64,000 bases of DNA from Akkermansiaceae bacterium (GTDB taxonomy: Bacteria > Verrucomicrobiota > Verrucomicrobiia > Verrucomicrobiales > Akkermansiaceae). Shown in pieces: positions 36,118-45,541 of this stretch (positions are counted from its first letter, which is position 1; each line of letters begins with the position of its first letter). Made by a program: the position numbers and the translations under genes. The notes below the pieces were generated by a model. It had not been told where the DNA came from and made no database searches. It saw only the letters and a program-made list of their open reading frames with translations. The DNA is taken from the NCBI GenBank assembly GCA_024233115.1, contig JACKQB010000001.1, positions 620,001-684,000 of the forward strand, given 5' to 3'.

Positions 36118-36663
36118 ATGGAGGAAAACGAGAAATTAGGGGACAAGCTGCGTGAGGTGGTGATGCCACGCGGACCGAAAACGATTGCCGAGCCGGAGAA
36201 GGAGCTACGCTTTACCCGGGCGCGCCAGGCACCTTTGTTTTTGACCCTGGCTGTGGTCGTCTTTACCGCGAGCATGGCGGTATTTATCCTCGCGACCCAG
36301 GACTGGGGGATGGATGGGCCTTTGCTGGACGGTTGGTGGTGGCTTTGTCTGCCGGGTTTGCTGCTGTGCTACGGCATGACCAGGCTCGGCTTGCGCTGCA
36401 CCCGCCACGCCTACATTATCGTCAGCCCGCTGGGTATTGAGATCTTTCCCTTTTTCAAAGCCAGGAAAAACCTGCAAGTGATCTACTGGACACAAGTCGC
36501 TGATGCGGAGTTTACCCCGGGCGCCAAACATCTCGTGTTGCACTTCACCGAGGAAAAAAAGAGCGGGGTCATAGCTTCGCTCAAGCCGATTCCCGAGGCA
36601 CGCCGTTATTTGCTGGAGGAAGCCGTGTTAGGCGTGTTGGACAAACGGGATGAGGAGGAGTAA
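36118..36663 (+). CDS. Hypothetical membrane protein with two helices
   Basis: A 181-residue protein with a good ribosome site (AGGAA 7-8 bases before ATG 36118). It has a charged N-terminus, two transmembrane helices (about residues 40-60, LTLAVVVFTASMAVFIL; about 74-92, WWLCLPGLLLCYGM) and a C-terminal cytoplasmic region with strands reminiscent of bacterial PH-like domains (AYIIVSPLGIEIFPFFK, LHFTEEKKSGVIASLK). Divergent from the decarboxylase; function unknown. Confidence 0.65.
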   Translation: MEENEKLGDKLREVVMPRGPKTIAEPEKELRFTRARQAPLFLTLAVVVFTASMAVFILATQDWGMDGPLLDGWWWLCLPGLLLCYGMTRLGLRCTRHAYIIVSPLGIEIFPFFKARKNLQVIYWTQVADAEFTPGAKHLVLHFTEEKKSGVIASLKPIPEARRYLLEEAVLGVLDKRDEEE

Positions 36664-36674
36664 TCTGCTGTAGT

Positions 36675-36879
36675 CTTTCGGAGTGCGGGGATCTTAATCA
36701 CCGCTTTTCATATTCCATTGAAGTTGCCTGAACCCAGGCACGATGAAATACCCAGCCCACCGTGACCTAACCCCTAAGCTGAATGTGAATGGAGCGTTAA
36801 GATCGATTATGACGGTCGAGAGCTGGCCACGCGCCAGGGAGCATTTAAAGCGGTGATTAAGATCCCCGCACTCCAAAAG
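36675..36879. repeat. MITE/REP-like element, copy 2
   Basis: A 33-base arm at 36675-36707 (starts CTTTCGGAGTGCGGGGAT, ends CACCGCTTT) and its inverted copy at 36847-36879 differ at one base. The arm forms a hairpin with a GCGG...CCGC base. The internal 139 bp are non-coding. The ends match copy 1 while the stem sequence differs. It occupies most of the 299-bp gap between two plus-strand genes. Confidence 0.88.
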
Positions 36880-36962
36880 AAAAAACCCGCGCCAACGTCG
36901 CAATGCAAGATGGCAAACTTTAGTATTTGGAATTTGGAGTTTAGTATTTAGAACTTCCCCGC

Positions 36963-37478
36963 ATGCGCCCGACATCCATCCAGATCCAGTCCGTCATGGA
37001 CGCCTTTGGCCAGCAAGGCTGGCAGTATGAGCACCTTGAGGGGAAAGACGTGATCCGCACCGCCTTTGAGGCCTATCACACCCAGGTCCACCTTCATGCG
37101 CAGGCATTCCCGCAGCTGAATGCCCTGTCCGTGGTAGGCGAGACGCCCATGGCCGTTGAAGCGGAGCAGGAGCCATTGATCCTGGAATTGCTTGCTCGCG
37201 CCAACAAACAAATCACCTTGGGAAGCTTGGAGTATGACCTGGACCGGGAGCAGCTCATGTTCCGCATCACCAACCTCTTTGAACGTGACAAGTTTGATGC
37301 CGACATCGTTTCCTCGATGGTTCACGCGACCATTGCCGAAGTCGACCGGATTACACCCTACGCGGGGGTGATTCAACAGACGCCGGAAGACTTGTTGGAC
37401 GACCTTTCCATCGAGCGACTGTTGATGCGTGACGATCTGATCCCGCCTGTTCCCAGTGACGAGGACGACTACAATTAG
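36963..37478 (+). CDS. YbjN-domain-like protein
   Basis: A 171-residue soluble protein with the alpha/beta pattern of YbjN/type III chaperone-like proteins: helix (IQSVMDAFGQQGWQYEHLEG), strand pair (KDVIRTAFEAYHTQVHLHAQ), LNALSVVGETPMAV, then helices with ITLGSLEYDLDREQLMFRI. YbjN domains often bind partner proteins; the role here is unknown. It has an acidic C-terminus (SDEDDYN). Confidence 0.7.
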   Translation: MRPTSIQIQSVMDAFGQQGWQYEHLEGKDVIRTAFEAYHTQVHLHAQAFPQLNALSVVGETPMAVEAEQEPLILELLARANKQITLGSLEYDLDREQLMFRITNLFERDKFDADIVSSMVHATIAEVDRITPYAGVIQQTPEDLLDDLSIERLLMRDDLIPPVPSDEDDYN

Positions 37479-37575
37479 GCACCACACGAGAAACAGGGCG
37501 AGGGGGGCCGTCTTAAAATCCTCCTGGCAGGCGTCCTTTTGAAGGGGTTGGAAGCAGGATATGCCTATCAAAATG

Positions 37576-37619
37576 ACAGCCCCGTCAACTTCGTCCTAGG
37601 ACTATGCTGACGGAGCTGT
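37576..37619. repeat. Intergenic hairpin between convergent genes
   Basis: ACAGC-CCGTCA (37576-37587) pairs with TGACGG-GCTGT (37608-37619) with one mismatch; the 20-base loop contains the palindrome CCTAGG. It sits between the convergent YbjN-like and M50-like genes. No T tract follows, so it may be a bidirectional Rho-independent-like signal or a REP-type element. Confidence 0.6.
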
Positions 37620-37728
37620 TCCCCCCCAAATACCGCTTATTGCTAAGCGATGACTCGACTATGTGGGTTTTTTTAAGAAAGGCAAGCTGAAATTCACGAA
37701 ATTTTAACACTTTTATCATACGAGTGTT

Positions 37729-38649
37729 TTAATTTGCCAAACTATTAAGTTTTCCGAGAAAATTTTTCAAATAGGTGCCTGCGTCCATGAATTCATTGAC
37801 CCAGTGATGCCAGGTGAGGTTTCCGGGGGCGAGACAGAGCAGGATGGAGAGCACGACGACGTTGGCCAGGTAAATGACGACCAGTGAAAAAAAGACGCCG
37901 TTTTCCTTGAGGTCAGGCTGATCACGGGGGATCATCCACAGGGTCCAGAGGAGGTGGAATGACCAGCTGAAGCCGATCAGGAAGTAAAGGATTTCATTGT
38001 GGTAGGGGATGGGGAAAAAGACGCCAAGCAGGGTGGATAACCCAAGGATGATGACCGACCAGAAGGGCACAAAGTAGGGGGAGAGCGAGATCAGCACATT
38101 GCTTTTATTGGTCATCACATAACCGCCGTCAGCTGTGACGTGGATGCCGCCCACCCTTCCTCCGCAGGCGTAGACAAAAACCGCGTGGGTCAACTCGTGG
38201 CCGAGTACATAGAAATACAGGAACAGCCGCTCCATCAAACCAGTGAAAAACCAGCCCATCATCAGGATGCAGCCGATAGCGAAGTAGAGGAAGTGCCTGG
38301 TGGCAATCAGGTCCATCCAGAACCTGGCCCCGACTCCCGAGGCATCACTGACGTTAAACAGGGCCCGGGTGGTGATGATGCAGAAGGGGAGGAGCAACAG
38401 CGCCATGAGCCAGCGGATTATCCTTTGGCCCAGGTTCAGGTGAATGATGCCGTCGTCGGCTGTTTCCGCAATGGCGGCCCGCATCGATGTCAGTCCGTCC
38501 CTGCGGCCCAGGCGACGGTTGGCGCGCTGTTTGGCCCTGACATTGGCATCGTGGAACGCCTGTCGTAGGCTCGGGCGTCCTTTCCGCCTGCTGTTGCGTG
38601 CGCGCGGTTTCCGTGGGCTACGGGTAAGGGGGCTTCTTCGTGAACTCAT
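37729..38649 (-). CDS. M50-like membrane metalloprotease family protein
   Basis: A 306-residue membrane protein. A 50-residue Arg-rich N-terminus precedes several transmembrane helices. The metalloprotease motif HELTH (residues 151-155, in VLGHELTHAVFVY) is followed by GGRVGGIHVTADGGYVMTNKSN and ISLSPYFVPFWSV, as in site-2-protease-like M50 proteins. No PDZ domain. It may cleave membrane proteins within the bilayer; the second Asp-containing motif of classical site-2 proteases is not obvious, so activity is uncertain. Confidence 0.75.
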   Translation of the reverse strand: MSSRRSPLTRSPRKPRARNSRRKGRPSLRQAFHDANVRAKQRANRRLGRRDGLTSMRAAIAETADDGIIHLNLGQRIIRWLMALLLLPFCIITTRALFNVSDASGVGARFWMDLIATRHFLYFAIGCILMMGWFFTGLMERLFLYFYVLGHELTHAVFVYACGGRVGGIHVTADGGYVMTNKSNVLISLSPYFVPFWSVIILGLSTLLGVFFPIPYHNEILYFLIGFSWSFHLLWTLWMIPRDQPDLKENGVFFSLVVIYLANVVVLSILLCLAPGNLTWHHWVNEFMDAGTYLKNFLGKLNSLAN

Positions 38650-38811
38650 ACTCGGCGGTGACCCTTGGGGAGGGTGGGGTGTGGACGATCATTAGGATTA
38701 CTTAAATATCGCCTCACTGCAATGCGAAAAATCCTAGCATGCTTGCTGAGCGGTGAGAAATAGCACGCTTGCGACTTGCCACCTGCTGCTCGGCGCTTAA
38801 ACTCATCCCCC

Positions 38812-40182
38812 ATGTGTGCTTATCTGGATTTATTGGAGGAGGTGCGGGCGAATTCCGGCTCGGTTAATGAGGATACTGCACTGGTGTTACCCAACGAGAT
38901 CCAACTTCAGGCGTTGTGGTTTGCCGGGCAAATGGGACGGGAATTTACTACTGTGGACGGCAGGCAAGTGCGCATCGTACAATTGGGGCACTGGAATCAT
39001 GCGGCGGGGCCGGATTTTCTTCACACCTCGGTCGAGATCGACGGCGAACTGCAGTGCGGTCCGCTGGAACTCGATCACGCGGCCTCAGACTGGGAGGCGC
39101 ACGGGCACTCGACCAATGAGGCCTTTAACAACGTGGTGCTGCATGTGGTGTTTACCGCCGGCGACCGTGCCTATTTCACCCGCACCCAGGAGCACCGTGA
39201 GGTTCCTCGGGTGGTGGTTCCTTTGGAAACCGTGCGGGAGGCGCTGAATTTGCCCTTGCTCGAAACCGCGTCGGCTCATCCGGGGAGATGTTTTGCGCCA
39301 CTGGCGGAAATGCATGACGGGAATGTGGATGCGCTCCTGCGCGAGGCGGCAAGGCACCGGGCCAGGGTCAAGGCGCTGCGCAGGAGCAGGACGGTGGATA
39401 TGTTGGGTGAGGACGAATGGCTCTGGCAGGCGTTTGCGGAAACCCTGGGATACCGACCTAACAAGCTGGCGATGACCCTGCTGGCCCAGCGTCTGCCCAT
39501 CTTGGAACTGGTGAAGTCACGGGATGAAATGGAGTCGATTATTTTCGGCGCGGCCGGTTTCCTGTCGGTGGAAACACACGATCAGTCGCATGTCGATAGC
39601 CGTGATTACCTGCGTGGACTTTGGGAGACCTGGTGGCGTGTCAGGGATGGTTACGAACCTGTGCCGGAACGCCGTATCCCATGGAAACTATCCGGTATCC
39701 GACCCGTGAACCATCCCCAGCGAAGGCTCGCCTGCCTGGCCCGGGTGGGAAGCCGTTGGCAGGAGTTCGCCAAAGCCTGCAAGACGGTGGACGGAGTGAC
39801 ATCGTTTTTTGAAAACCTGGAACACCCGTATTGGAGCCGGCACTACACCCTCAAATCAAAACCCTGCGCACGTAGTCTGGCTTTGTTAGGGAAAGACCGG
39901 ATCAAGGATTTTCAAATCAACCATCTGATCCCTGGCAGGTTGGCCGATGGTGATCGTGCCGCCTGGGAGTATTACCAAAAAGCCCCCGCGCCCGCACTGA
40001 GCGAAAAGGTCGACAAGGCTGCGCTCCGCCTGTTTGGCAATACCGGCAAACGTAAAAAATATCTCCGCAAGGCATGGCAACACCAGGCGCTGCTGCAGAT
40101 TTACCAGGACTTCTGCCTCCGCGATGTCAGCGACTGCGAAAAGTGCCCCTTCCCCGAACAGCTCGCCCAGTGGCGAGGCTGA
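38812..40182 (+). CDS. DUF2851 family protein
   Basis: A 456-residue soluble protein from ATG 38812. The DUF2851 signature is well preserved: NEIQLQALWFAGQMGREF, RIVQLGHWNHAAGPDFLHTSVEI and CGPLELDHAASDWEAHGH; these acidic and histidine positions suggest a restriction-endonuclease-like fold. The C-terminus has four cysteines (FCLRDVSDCEKCPFPEQ), a possible metal site. Biochemical function is unknown. Divergent from the M50-like gene. Confidence 0.88.
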   Translation: MCAYLDLLEEVRANSGSVNEDTALVLPNEIQLQALWFAGQMGREFTTVDGRQVRIVQLGHWNHAAGPDFLHTSVEIDGELQCGPLELDHAASDWEAHGHSTNEAFNNVVLHVVFTAGDRAYFTRTQEHREVPRVVVPLETVREALNLPLLETASAHPGRCFAPLAEMHDGNVDALLREAARHRARVKALRRSRTVDMLGEDEWLWQAFAETLGYRPNKLAMTLLAQRLPILELVKSRDEMESIIFGAAGFLSVETHDQSHVDSRDYLRGLWETWWRVRDGYEPVPERRIPWKLSGIRPVNHPQRRLACLARVGSRWQEFAKACKTVDGVTSFFENLEHPYWSRHYTLKSKPCARSLALLGKDRIKDFQINHLIPGRLADGDRAAWEYYQKAPAPALSEKVDKAALRLFGNTGKRKKYLRKAWQHQALLQIYQDFCLRDVSDCEKCPFPEQLAQWRG

Positions 40183-40197
40183 TGGGAATGAGTGATT

Positions 40198-40245
40198 GGA
40201 TAAATGGATGATTGGATGAATGGATGAATGGATGAATGGATGAAT
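40198..40245. repeat. Octamer tandem repeat (GGATGAAT), six copies
   Basis: Two variant units (GGATAAAT, GGATGATT) and four perfect GGATGAAT units, ending in GCG as at the first locus. Partly complementary ATTCATT-type units follow at about 40258-40297, so a long imperfect hairpin can form between two convergent genes and may serve as a bidirectional terminator. Confidence 0.9.
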
Positions 40246-40292
40246 GCGTATTCTGTGGATTCATTTCTTCATTCGTCCAATCATTCATTTCT

Positions 40293-41609
40293 TCACTGCG
40301 AGGGTTTGATGGTGATGAGGTGCATGGAGGGGGTGAAGGCATCCGGAGTCTTCATGCGTTTGAACTCGTGGCCCGGCCCCCAGGAGTCGGTGTAGATGAT
40401 CTCGTCGGTCTTGTCGTTGTAGCCGAGGATCAGGCGCATGTGTCCGCCGCCCGTCTGCGGGATGCCGCGCTCCTTGATAACGCCCACCTGAAGCGCCCAG
40501 AGAAGTGGCACGCCGGTGTCGATGGTGTCTTTGATGGATTTTTTAAAGCGGTCGTAAGTGGACCCCTTCGCGCGCACCTCCGTGAGGGTGGGGGCGTGGC
40601 AGGCGCTGAGAAATTGCTGGTAGGCCACATAGCCGTCGTCCGGGAAGGGGTTGCCCTCTTTGTTTTTTTTGATCGCTCGGTTGTAGGCCTTGATGTCCGA
40701 CTTGATCTCGCGCTGGTCGATTTCATAGAGCACGTGCAGCCGGGTTTTGGTGCGACCGGCGACACGTTTGAGCGACTCGATCATTTTATCGGGGTTGGTG
40801 CCTCCCTGGGCGCTGCTTTCGGCGATCTGGGCCATGGCGTGCTGGTCGATCTGGAGACCGTAGTAACGGAAAACCCGCTCGGCACTGGCGACCGCACAGT
40901 AGCCTTTGCGCCCCTGGTCCACCATCGGCACCCCCTTGATGAGAACGTCTCCGTTTGGCTTTTTCTCGATATTGACTTTTAGCTCGCTGCGACGCGACAT
41001 GGTCTTGGTGATGCCGCCACGGCCTGCAAACATCTCTTTGCCAAATTTCGGTGATACCAGACTCAGCTTGAGGAACTCCGGTTGTTTACTCGTTCCCGAG
41101 CCGGAACTGCTGGAGGTGAGCGTGATGTAGGCACCCGGGCACTCCCAAAGCCAGCGGTCGGCTGATACCACGCTGCCTTTCTGAGTGCGGTTCATTTTTT
41201 CCCCCTCCAGGGAGGTTTTTTGTCGGACTAACTCCAACCATCGCGTGCTGAGTTGCTCGAACTGCTCCCTGGTGATGTTACCCATGTCGCCGCGGTTGTA
41301 GATGGAGATTTCAAACGACTGGAGTGTGCCGTCGCGACTGCGGAGGATGGTTTCGCCGACGGGTTGGTTCCAGAGTCGGAGGTTTTTCTGATTACTGCGG
41401 GCGTCCACTTTTTCCTTGGAGAGCCAGCGGAATCCAAGTGGGCCACGTTTATTGATGACCTCACTGACGGACTGGTTCCACATGTTGGCATCCATAAACA
41501 GAATCTCAAGATCGGGGATCTGGGTTATCTCTGGCGCAGCTGTCAGCCGGTCTGCCGGGACGAGGGCTGCCCCACTGAGGATGAGGGTGAAAATGAGTTG
41601 TCTGAGCAT
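40293..41609 (-). CDS. Exported C39-like cysteine peptidase
   Basis: A 438-residue protein from ATG 41609 with a signal peptide (LRQLIFTLILSGAALVPADRL). The N-terminal half is unassigned. The C-terminal domain has papain/C39-like catalytic elements: VDQGRKGYCAVASAERVFRYYG (Gln and Cys) and GGGHMRLILGYNDKTDEIIYTDSWG (His and Asp/Asn). It would act as a periplasmic or surface cysteine peptidase, or a peptidase-like binding domain. It begins 44 bp after the stop of the MBL gene on the same strand and may share its transcript. Confidence 0.82.
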   Translation of the reverse strand: MLRQLIFTLILSGAALVPADRLTAAPEITQIPDLEILFMDANMWNQSVSEVINKRGPLGFRWLSKEKVDARSNQKNLRLWNQPVGETILRSRDGTLQSFEISIYNRGDMGNITREQFEQLSTRWLELVRQKTSLEGEKMNRTQKGSVVSADRWLWECPGAYITLTSSSSGSGTSKQPEFLKLSLVSPKFGKEMFAGRGGITKTMSRRSELKVNIEKKPNGDVLIKGVPMVDQGRKGYCAVASAERVFRYYGLQIDQHAMAQIAESSAQGGTNPDKMIESLKRVAGRTKTRLHVLYEIDQREIKSDIKAYNRAIKKNKEGNPFPDDGYVAYQQFLSACHAPTLTEVRAKGSTYDRFKKSIKDTIDTGVPLLWALQVGVIKERGIPQTGGGHMRLILGYNDKTDEIIYTDSWGPGHEFKRMKTPDAFTPSMHLITIKPSQ

Positions 41610-41653
41610 GGTCTTATGCGTGATTGTTAGATGGCAGGTTGGTGGGGGGATGG

Positions 41654-42598
41654 TTAGGATTTGGTCTCGGCAAGGCACTCGACTTCCACGCCCACGCCTT
41701 CCTCGAGCACCAGAACGCGGTCGGCGATGCCGAGACGGTTGGCTTCGGCCACGAGGCGTTCCACCGGTTCGTGGTCAGGCTCATTTCCTAGCGGAAACGT
41801 GCCGTAATGCATCGGGATCAGGATGCCGGCCTCCATTTCGATAAATGCTTGCACCGCTTCCTCCGGGTTCATGTGCACGTCCCTGCCGCTGGGGGCATCG
41901 TATGCACCTATCGGCATCAGCGCGACGTCGGGTGTGTGGTGTTTGCCGATTTCCCGGAAGCCGTCGAAGTAGGCACTGTCGCCACAATGGAAGACCTTGC
42001 AGACACCGGAATGGATCATGTAGCCGCCGTAATCGCGGTGGGTGTCGTGCAGGTAACGCGCGCCCCAGTGGTGGCTTGGCGTGTGGGTTACGCTGAGATT
42101 GTCAAAGCGGATGGTATCCCAGACTGACATCTCATGGACGGTGTGAAAACCGAGTTTTTTTACCAGCGGACCACTACCCGTGGGCACGACGATGCCCTCG
42201 TGCGACTCGAGAATCTTCAGGCTCTTTTTATGCAGGTGATCGAAGTGCGCGTGGGTGACCATCACCAGGTCGACCAGTGGCATGAGTTTGAGGTCGAGTC
42301 CGGGCGCGCGCTGGCGTTTGACGACCCCATGCCAATTGGCCCAGTTCGGGTCAATGATCACCGAGTGGTCGGGGAACTGGACAAGAAAAGAAGCATGACC
42401 GATCCAGGTGACCCGGATTTTACCCGCTTCCGGCGGGTTGGGGATGGGCTCCCTGCTGGAGCCGTCACGCTTTTGAAAAACCTGGGGTAACAGGCGGTGC
42501 CTGAGGAAATGATAATTCCGCCTTGGCCAGCCCTTGGTAGGAAGGATGCCGGCATAGTCTTTGCGTGCTTGGGGCGCCTTGTTTTCAGATCGTGCCAT
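41654..42598 (-). CDS. MBL-fold hydrolase, NAPE-PLD-like
   Basis: A 314-residue metallo-beta-lactamase fold protein. Motifs: RVTWIGHASFLVQFPDHSVIIDP, the zinc site VMVTHAHFDHLHKKS, VCKVFHCGDSAYFDGF and LIPMHYGTF. The N-terminal 60 residues (KGWPRRNYHFLRHRLLP) match the group that includes N-acyl-phosphatidylethanolamine phospholipase D and UlaG-like enzymes. It probably hydrolyses a phosphoester or lactone; no signal peptide. Confidence 0.88.
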   Translation of the reverse strand: MARSENKAPQARKDYAGILPTKGWPRRNYHFLRHRLLPQVFQKRDGSSREPIPNPPEAGKIRVTWIGHASFLVQFPDHSVIIDPNWANWHGVVKRQRAPGLDLKLMPLVDLVMVTHAHFDHLHKKSLKILESHEGIVVPTGSGPLVKKLGFHTVHEMSVWDTIRFDNLSVTHTPSHHWGARYLHDTHRDYGGYMIHSGVCKVFHCGDSAYFDGFREIGKHHTPDVALMPIGAYDAPSGRDVHMNPEEAVQAFIEMEAGILIPMHYGTFPLGNEPDHEPVERLVAEANRLGIADRVLVLEEGVGVEVECLAETKS

Positions 42599-42707
42599 TC
42601 GGGATTTACTATGCTCTTATGGCAAGATGTTGCAACCCATCTCTTATTCTCGTTGATATTATCAGCATCCCGGCGGATGATCGCGGGGAGGAGTCTACGA
42701 CAGAACC

Positions 42708-43589
42708 ATGAGCGGAAAACACAAGGGCACGATAGGTATTACCAGGGGAGACCAGGCAGGAATCGGGCCTGAAGTCGTCGCGGCTGCCCTGGCGTCAGGG
42801 CAGCTTCCTGATGGGTACCAATACCGGCTGATTGGTGAGGAAATCCATGCCGTCGCAGGAAAGCCAAGCAGTATGACAGCCCGGGCGGCTTTGGATGCAC
42901 TGGAGCGATCGGCCGAGTTATTAAACAAGGGGGAGATTGACGCCGTGGTCACCGCCCCCGTGGGCAAAGAAGGGCTGCACGAGCTGGGTTTCCGGTTTCC
43001 CGGGCAGACGGAGTTTTTTGCCGACAGGTTGGGGTGTAAAAACCACGCGATGTGCCTGACCGGTAAAAACCTGACCGTAGCCCTGGTGACGATCCATGTG
43101 GCCCTGGCCGATGTCCCCCGTTTATTAGAGAAAAAGGAAATTGTCCGTGTTGGCAGGCTGCTCGCTGATTTTTGTAAACAGCGTGGGAATCCATCGCCAC
43201 GTATTGCCGTCTGTGGTTTGAACCCCCATGCCGGTGAGAATGGCGCTTTTGGAAACGAGGATATCAAGATCGTCGAGCCTGCTGTTAGGGAGCTGCAGGA
43301 AAATGTCGGCGAAGCGCAATTCAGCGGTCCGCATCCGCCCGATACGATTTTCCGCCCTGCCGCTGACGGTGAATACGATGCCGTGCTCTGCATGTACCAC
43401 GACCAGGGGTTGATTCCTCTTAAATTGTTGGATTTCGATACCGGGGTCAATGTGACCCTGGGGCTGCCCAAGCCCAGGACGAGCCCCGACCATGGGACGG
43501 CCTATGATATAGCAGGTAAGGGGAAAGCGAGTGCCAGTTCGATGATTCATGCGATCCAGTTGGCATGTGAGATGGTGGGGAATCAATAG
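42708..43589 (+). CDS. pdxA: 4-hydroxythreonine-4-phosphate dehydrogenase
   Basis: A 293-residue PdxA. Conserved blocks: GITRGDQAGIGPEVVAAAL (usual form GITMGDPAGIGPE), DAVVTAPVGKEGLHE, FPGQTEFFADRLG, RIAVCGLNPHAGENGAFGNED (zinc ligands), GPHPPDTIF, AVLCMYHDQGLIPLKLL and TSPDHGTAYDIAGKGKA. It oxidises 4-phosphohydroxythreonine in deoxyxylulose-dependent pyridoxal phosphate synthesis. The two substitutions in the first motif are unusual. The stop is one base from the recQ start. Confidence 0.94.
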   Translation: MSGKHKGTIGITRGDQAGIGPEVVAAALASGQLPDGYQYRLIGEEIHAVAGKPSSMTARAALDALERSAELLNKGEIDAVVTAPVGKEGLHELGFRFPGQTEFFADRLGCKNHAMCLTGKNLTVALVTIHVALADVPRLLEKKEIVRVGRLLADFCKQRGNPSPRIAVCGLNPHAGENGAFGNEDIKIVEPAVRELQENVGEAQFSGPHPPDTIFRPAADGEYDAVLCMYHDQGLIPLKLLDFDTGVNVTLGLPKPRTSPDHGTAYDIAGKGKASASSMIHAIQLACEMVGNQ

Positions 43590-43590
43590 G

Positions 43591-45507
43591 ATGGAAGAGG
43601 CAAGAAGCAGGATTCTGAAACGCTACTTCGGCCATGACGCGTTAAAGCCGGGGCAGGCTGAGGTGATCGACCGTGTGCTGGACGGGATCAACACGCTGGC
43701 GGTCCTTCCTACCGGTGGTGGCAAGTCCCTTTGTTATCAACTGCCGGCAATGTGTATGCAGGGGTTGACCGTGGTGGTGTCGCCGCTCATCGCACTGATG
43801 CGTGACCAGGTGGAATCGCTTCTTCAAATGGGGGTTCCGGCACTGCGGCTCGATTCATCCTCCACGGAGGAAAGCCGTGAACTGGCCCGGCAGCAGATCA
43901 AATCGGGCGAGTTGAAGCTGCTCTATGTCTCCCCCGAACGCCTCGCCGATCCAGCGATGTTGAAGCTGCTCAAGCAATGCCCGGTTTCCTTGGTGGCGAT
44001 TGATGAGGCCCACTGTATCTCGGAGTGGGGGCATAGCTTCAGGCCGTCGTATATCAAACTGCCGAGGCTTGTCAGGTCGATCCAACCCGAGGTCGTCCTT
44101 GCTCTCACGGCCACGGCGTCCAGGCTGGCGGCCAGTGGAATCCGGAAAGCCTTTAAGATCCTCAAGAAAGACCACGTGCAGACGTCGTTCTACCGCGATA
44201 ATCTGGTATTCGATGTTACCGTGTGCCCTGCGGATGGCAAAAAACCACACCTGCTCGAGTCCCTGAACGCGGCGGCTCGCACCCCTGCCATCGTTTATGC
44301 CACCCGCCGTGGGGATGTCGAGGAGCTTGCCTCTTTTCTAACAAAGTCAGGCCTGTCCGCCCGCGCCTACCACGCCGGCATGCCCGCCGATGCCCGTGCC
44401 GAGGTCCAGGATGGATTTGTGGAGAACCGGTTTCCGGTAATCTGTGCAACCATTGCCTTTGGGATGGGGGTTGATATGCCCAATGTGCGCAGCGTTATTC
44501 ATTACCATCCACCGAAATCGCCCGAGGGATGGATTCAGGAGAGTGGCCGGGCCGGGCGCGACGGTAAGGCTGCTTATTGTGAACTGTTGATCAATGGTGA
44601 CGACCGCGCAGCTCTCGAAAGCCTGGTGATGGCCAAGCAGCCAGGAAAAAAAGCCGTGGAATCCGTGTTGCATCATTTGTTTTCCCAAGGGAAAAGAGCC
44701 GTTATCTCCCGCTATAATGCAAGCACACTCAATGACCTCCCCGTAGAGCTGCTCGATGTCATGTTAGCCCGACTCGAAACCGCCGGTTGGATCGTGCCCG
44801 ACGGTGGTTCATGGATGTGGTGTCAGGTCGTTCCCTTGCGTTGGGATGAATCCGCTGGAAATCGAAACCTCCACGGGTTTTCTAAAAAAGACCAGTCCCT
44901 CCTCACTGAGCTGATCGAATCCAAACAGCGTGTTTCCTTGCTCGAACTGGCGGATCACCAGGTGGTGAAACTCAACCGGCTCGTCACGCTGCTGCGAGAG
45001 ATGGAAGCCGGCGGCGAGGTCAGGCTGAAGCTGAGCCACAGCCTCACGCATTATCGGATCAAGCGTGAGCCTGGGCGGCTGACAGAACTTGTTGACGAGA
45101 TGCTGTCAGCCTTTCAAGAACACGCACAACACGATCTGGCTCGGATTGATTCTGTATGTAGAATGGCGACCTCGCGCAAGTGTATTGCGGCCTCTCTCGT
45201 TGGTTATTTTGGTGAAAAACTTAACGAGCCATGTGGTCGGTGCGCGTCCTGTGCCGGTAAATCCCGCCCCCGGAAACTCCCTGTAAGTCCGGCAGATGAG
45301 CTGGCCATGGAGGAGTTGGAAAAAATCCAGTTGTTGATCAAGGAAAGGCGGCCAGCCCTGTCGAGTCCGCATCGTCTGGCCCGGTTTTTATCCGGGGTCT
45401 ACAGTCCGGCCATGATGCGATACCGCCTCTATAACCATCCATCATGGGGTATGCTGGAACGCCTTTCCTTTGATGATGTATTAGGTGTTGCAAAAGCCAA
45501 CATTTGA
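43591..45507 (+). CDS. recQ: RecQ family ATP-dependent DNA helicase
   Basis: A 638-residue helicase. Walker A in VLPTGGGKSLCYQLP, DEAH box in VAIDEAHCISEWGHSFRPSY, ALTATAS, the helicase C domain (YATRRGDVEELASFL, ATIAFGMGVDMPNVRSVIHY, QESGRAGRDG), and a zinc-binding RQC part (CRMATSRKCIAASLVGYFGE then CGRCASCAG). The tail lacks an obvious HRDC domain. It unwinds DNA in recombination and repair. ATG 43591 is one base after the pdxA stop, so translation is probably coupled; no separate promoter is evident. Confidence 0.93.
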   Translation: MEEARSRILKRYFGHDALKPGQAEVIDRVLDGINTLAVLPTGGGKSLCYQLPAMCMQGLTVVVSPLIALMRDQVESLLQMGVPALRLDSSSTEESRELARQQIKSGELKLLYVSPERLADPAMLKLLKQCPVSLVAIDEAHCISEWGHSFRPSYIKLPRLVRSIQPEVVLALTATASRLAASGIRKAFKILKKDHVQTSFYRDNLVFDVTVCPADGKKPHLLESLNAAARTPAIVYATRRGDVEELASFLTKSGLSARAYHAGMPADARAEVQDGFVENRFPVICATIAFGMGVDMPNVRSVIHYHPPKSPEGWIQESGRAGRDGKAAYCELLINGDDRAALESLVMAKQPGKKAVESVLHHLFSQGKRAVISRYNASTLNDLPVELLDVMLARLETAGWIVPDGGSWMWCQVVPLRWDESAGNRNLHGFSKKDQSLLTELIESKQRVSLLELADHQVVKLNRLVTLLREMEAGGEVRLKLSHSLTHYRIKREPGRLTELVDEMLSAFQEHAQHDLARIDSVCRMATSRKCIAASLVGYFGEKLNEPCGRCASCAGKSRPRKLPVSPADELAMEELEKIQLLIKERRPALSSPHRLARFLSGVYSPAMMRYRLYNHPSWGMLERLSFDDVLGVAKANI

Positions 45508-45541
45508 AATTTTCGTTAGCTGAATCGAGGGCTACAGCGCG

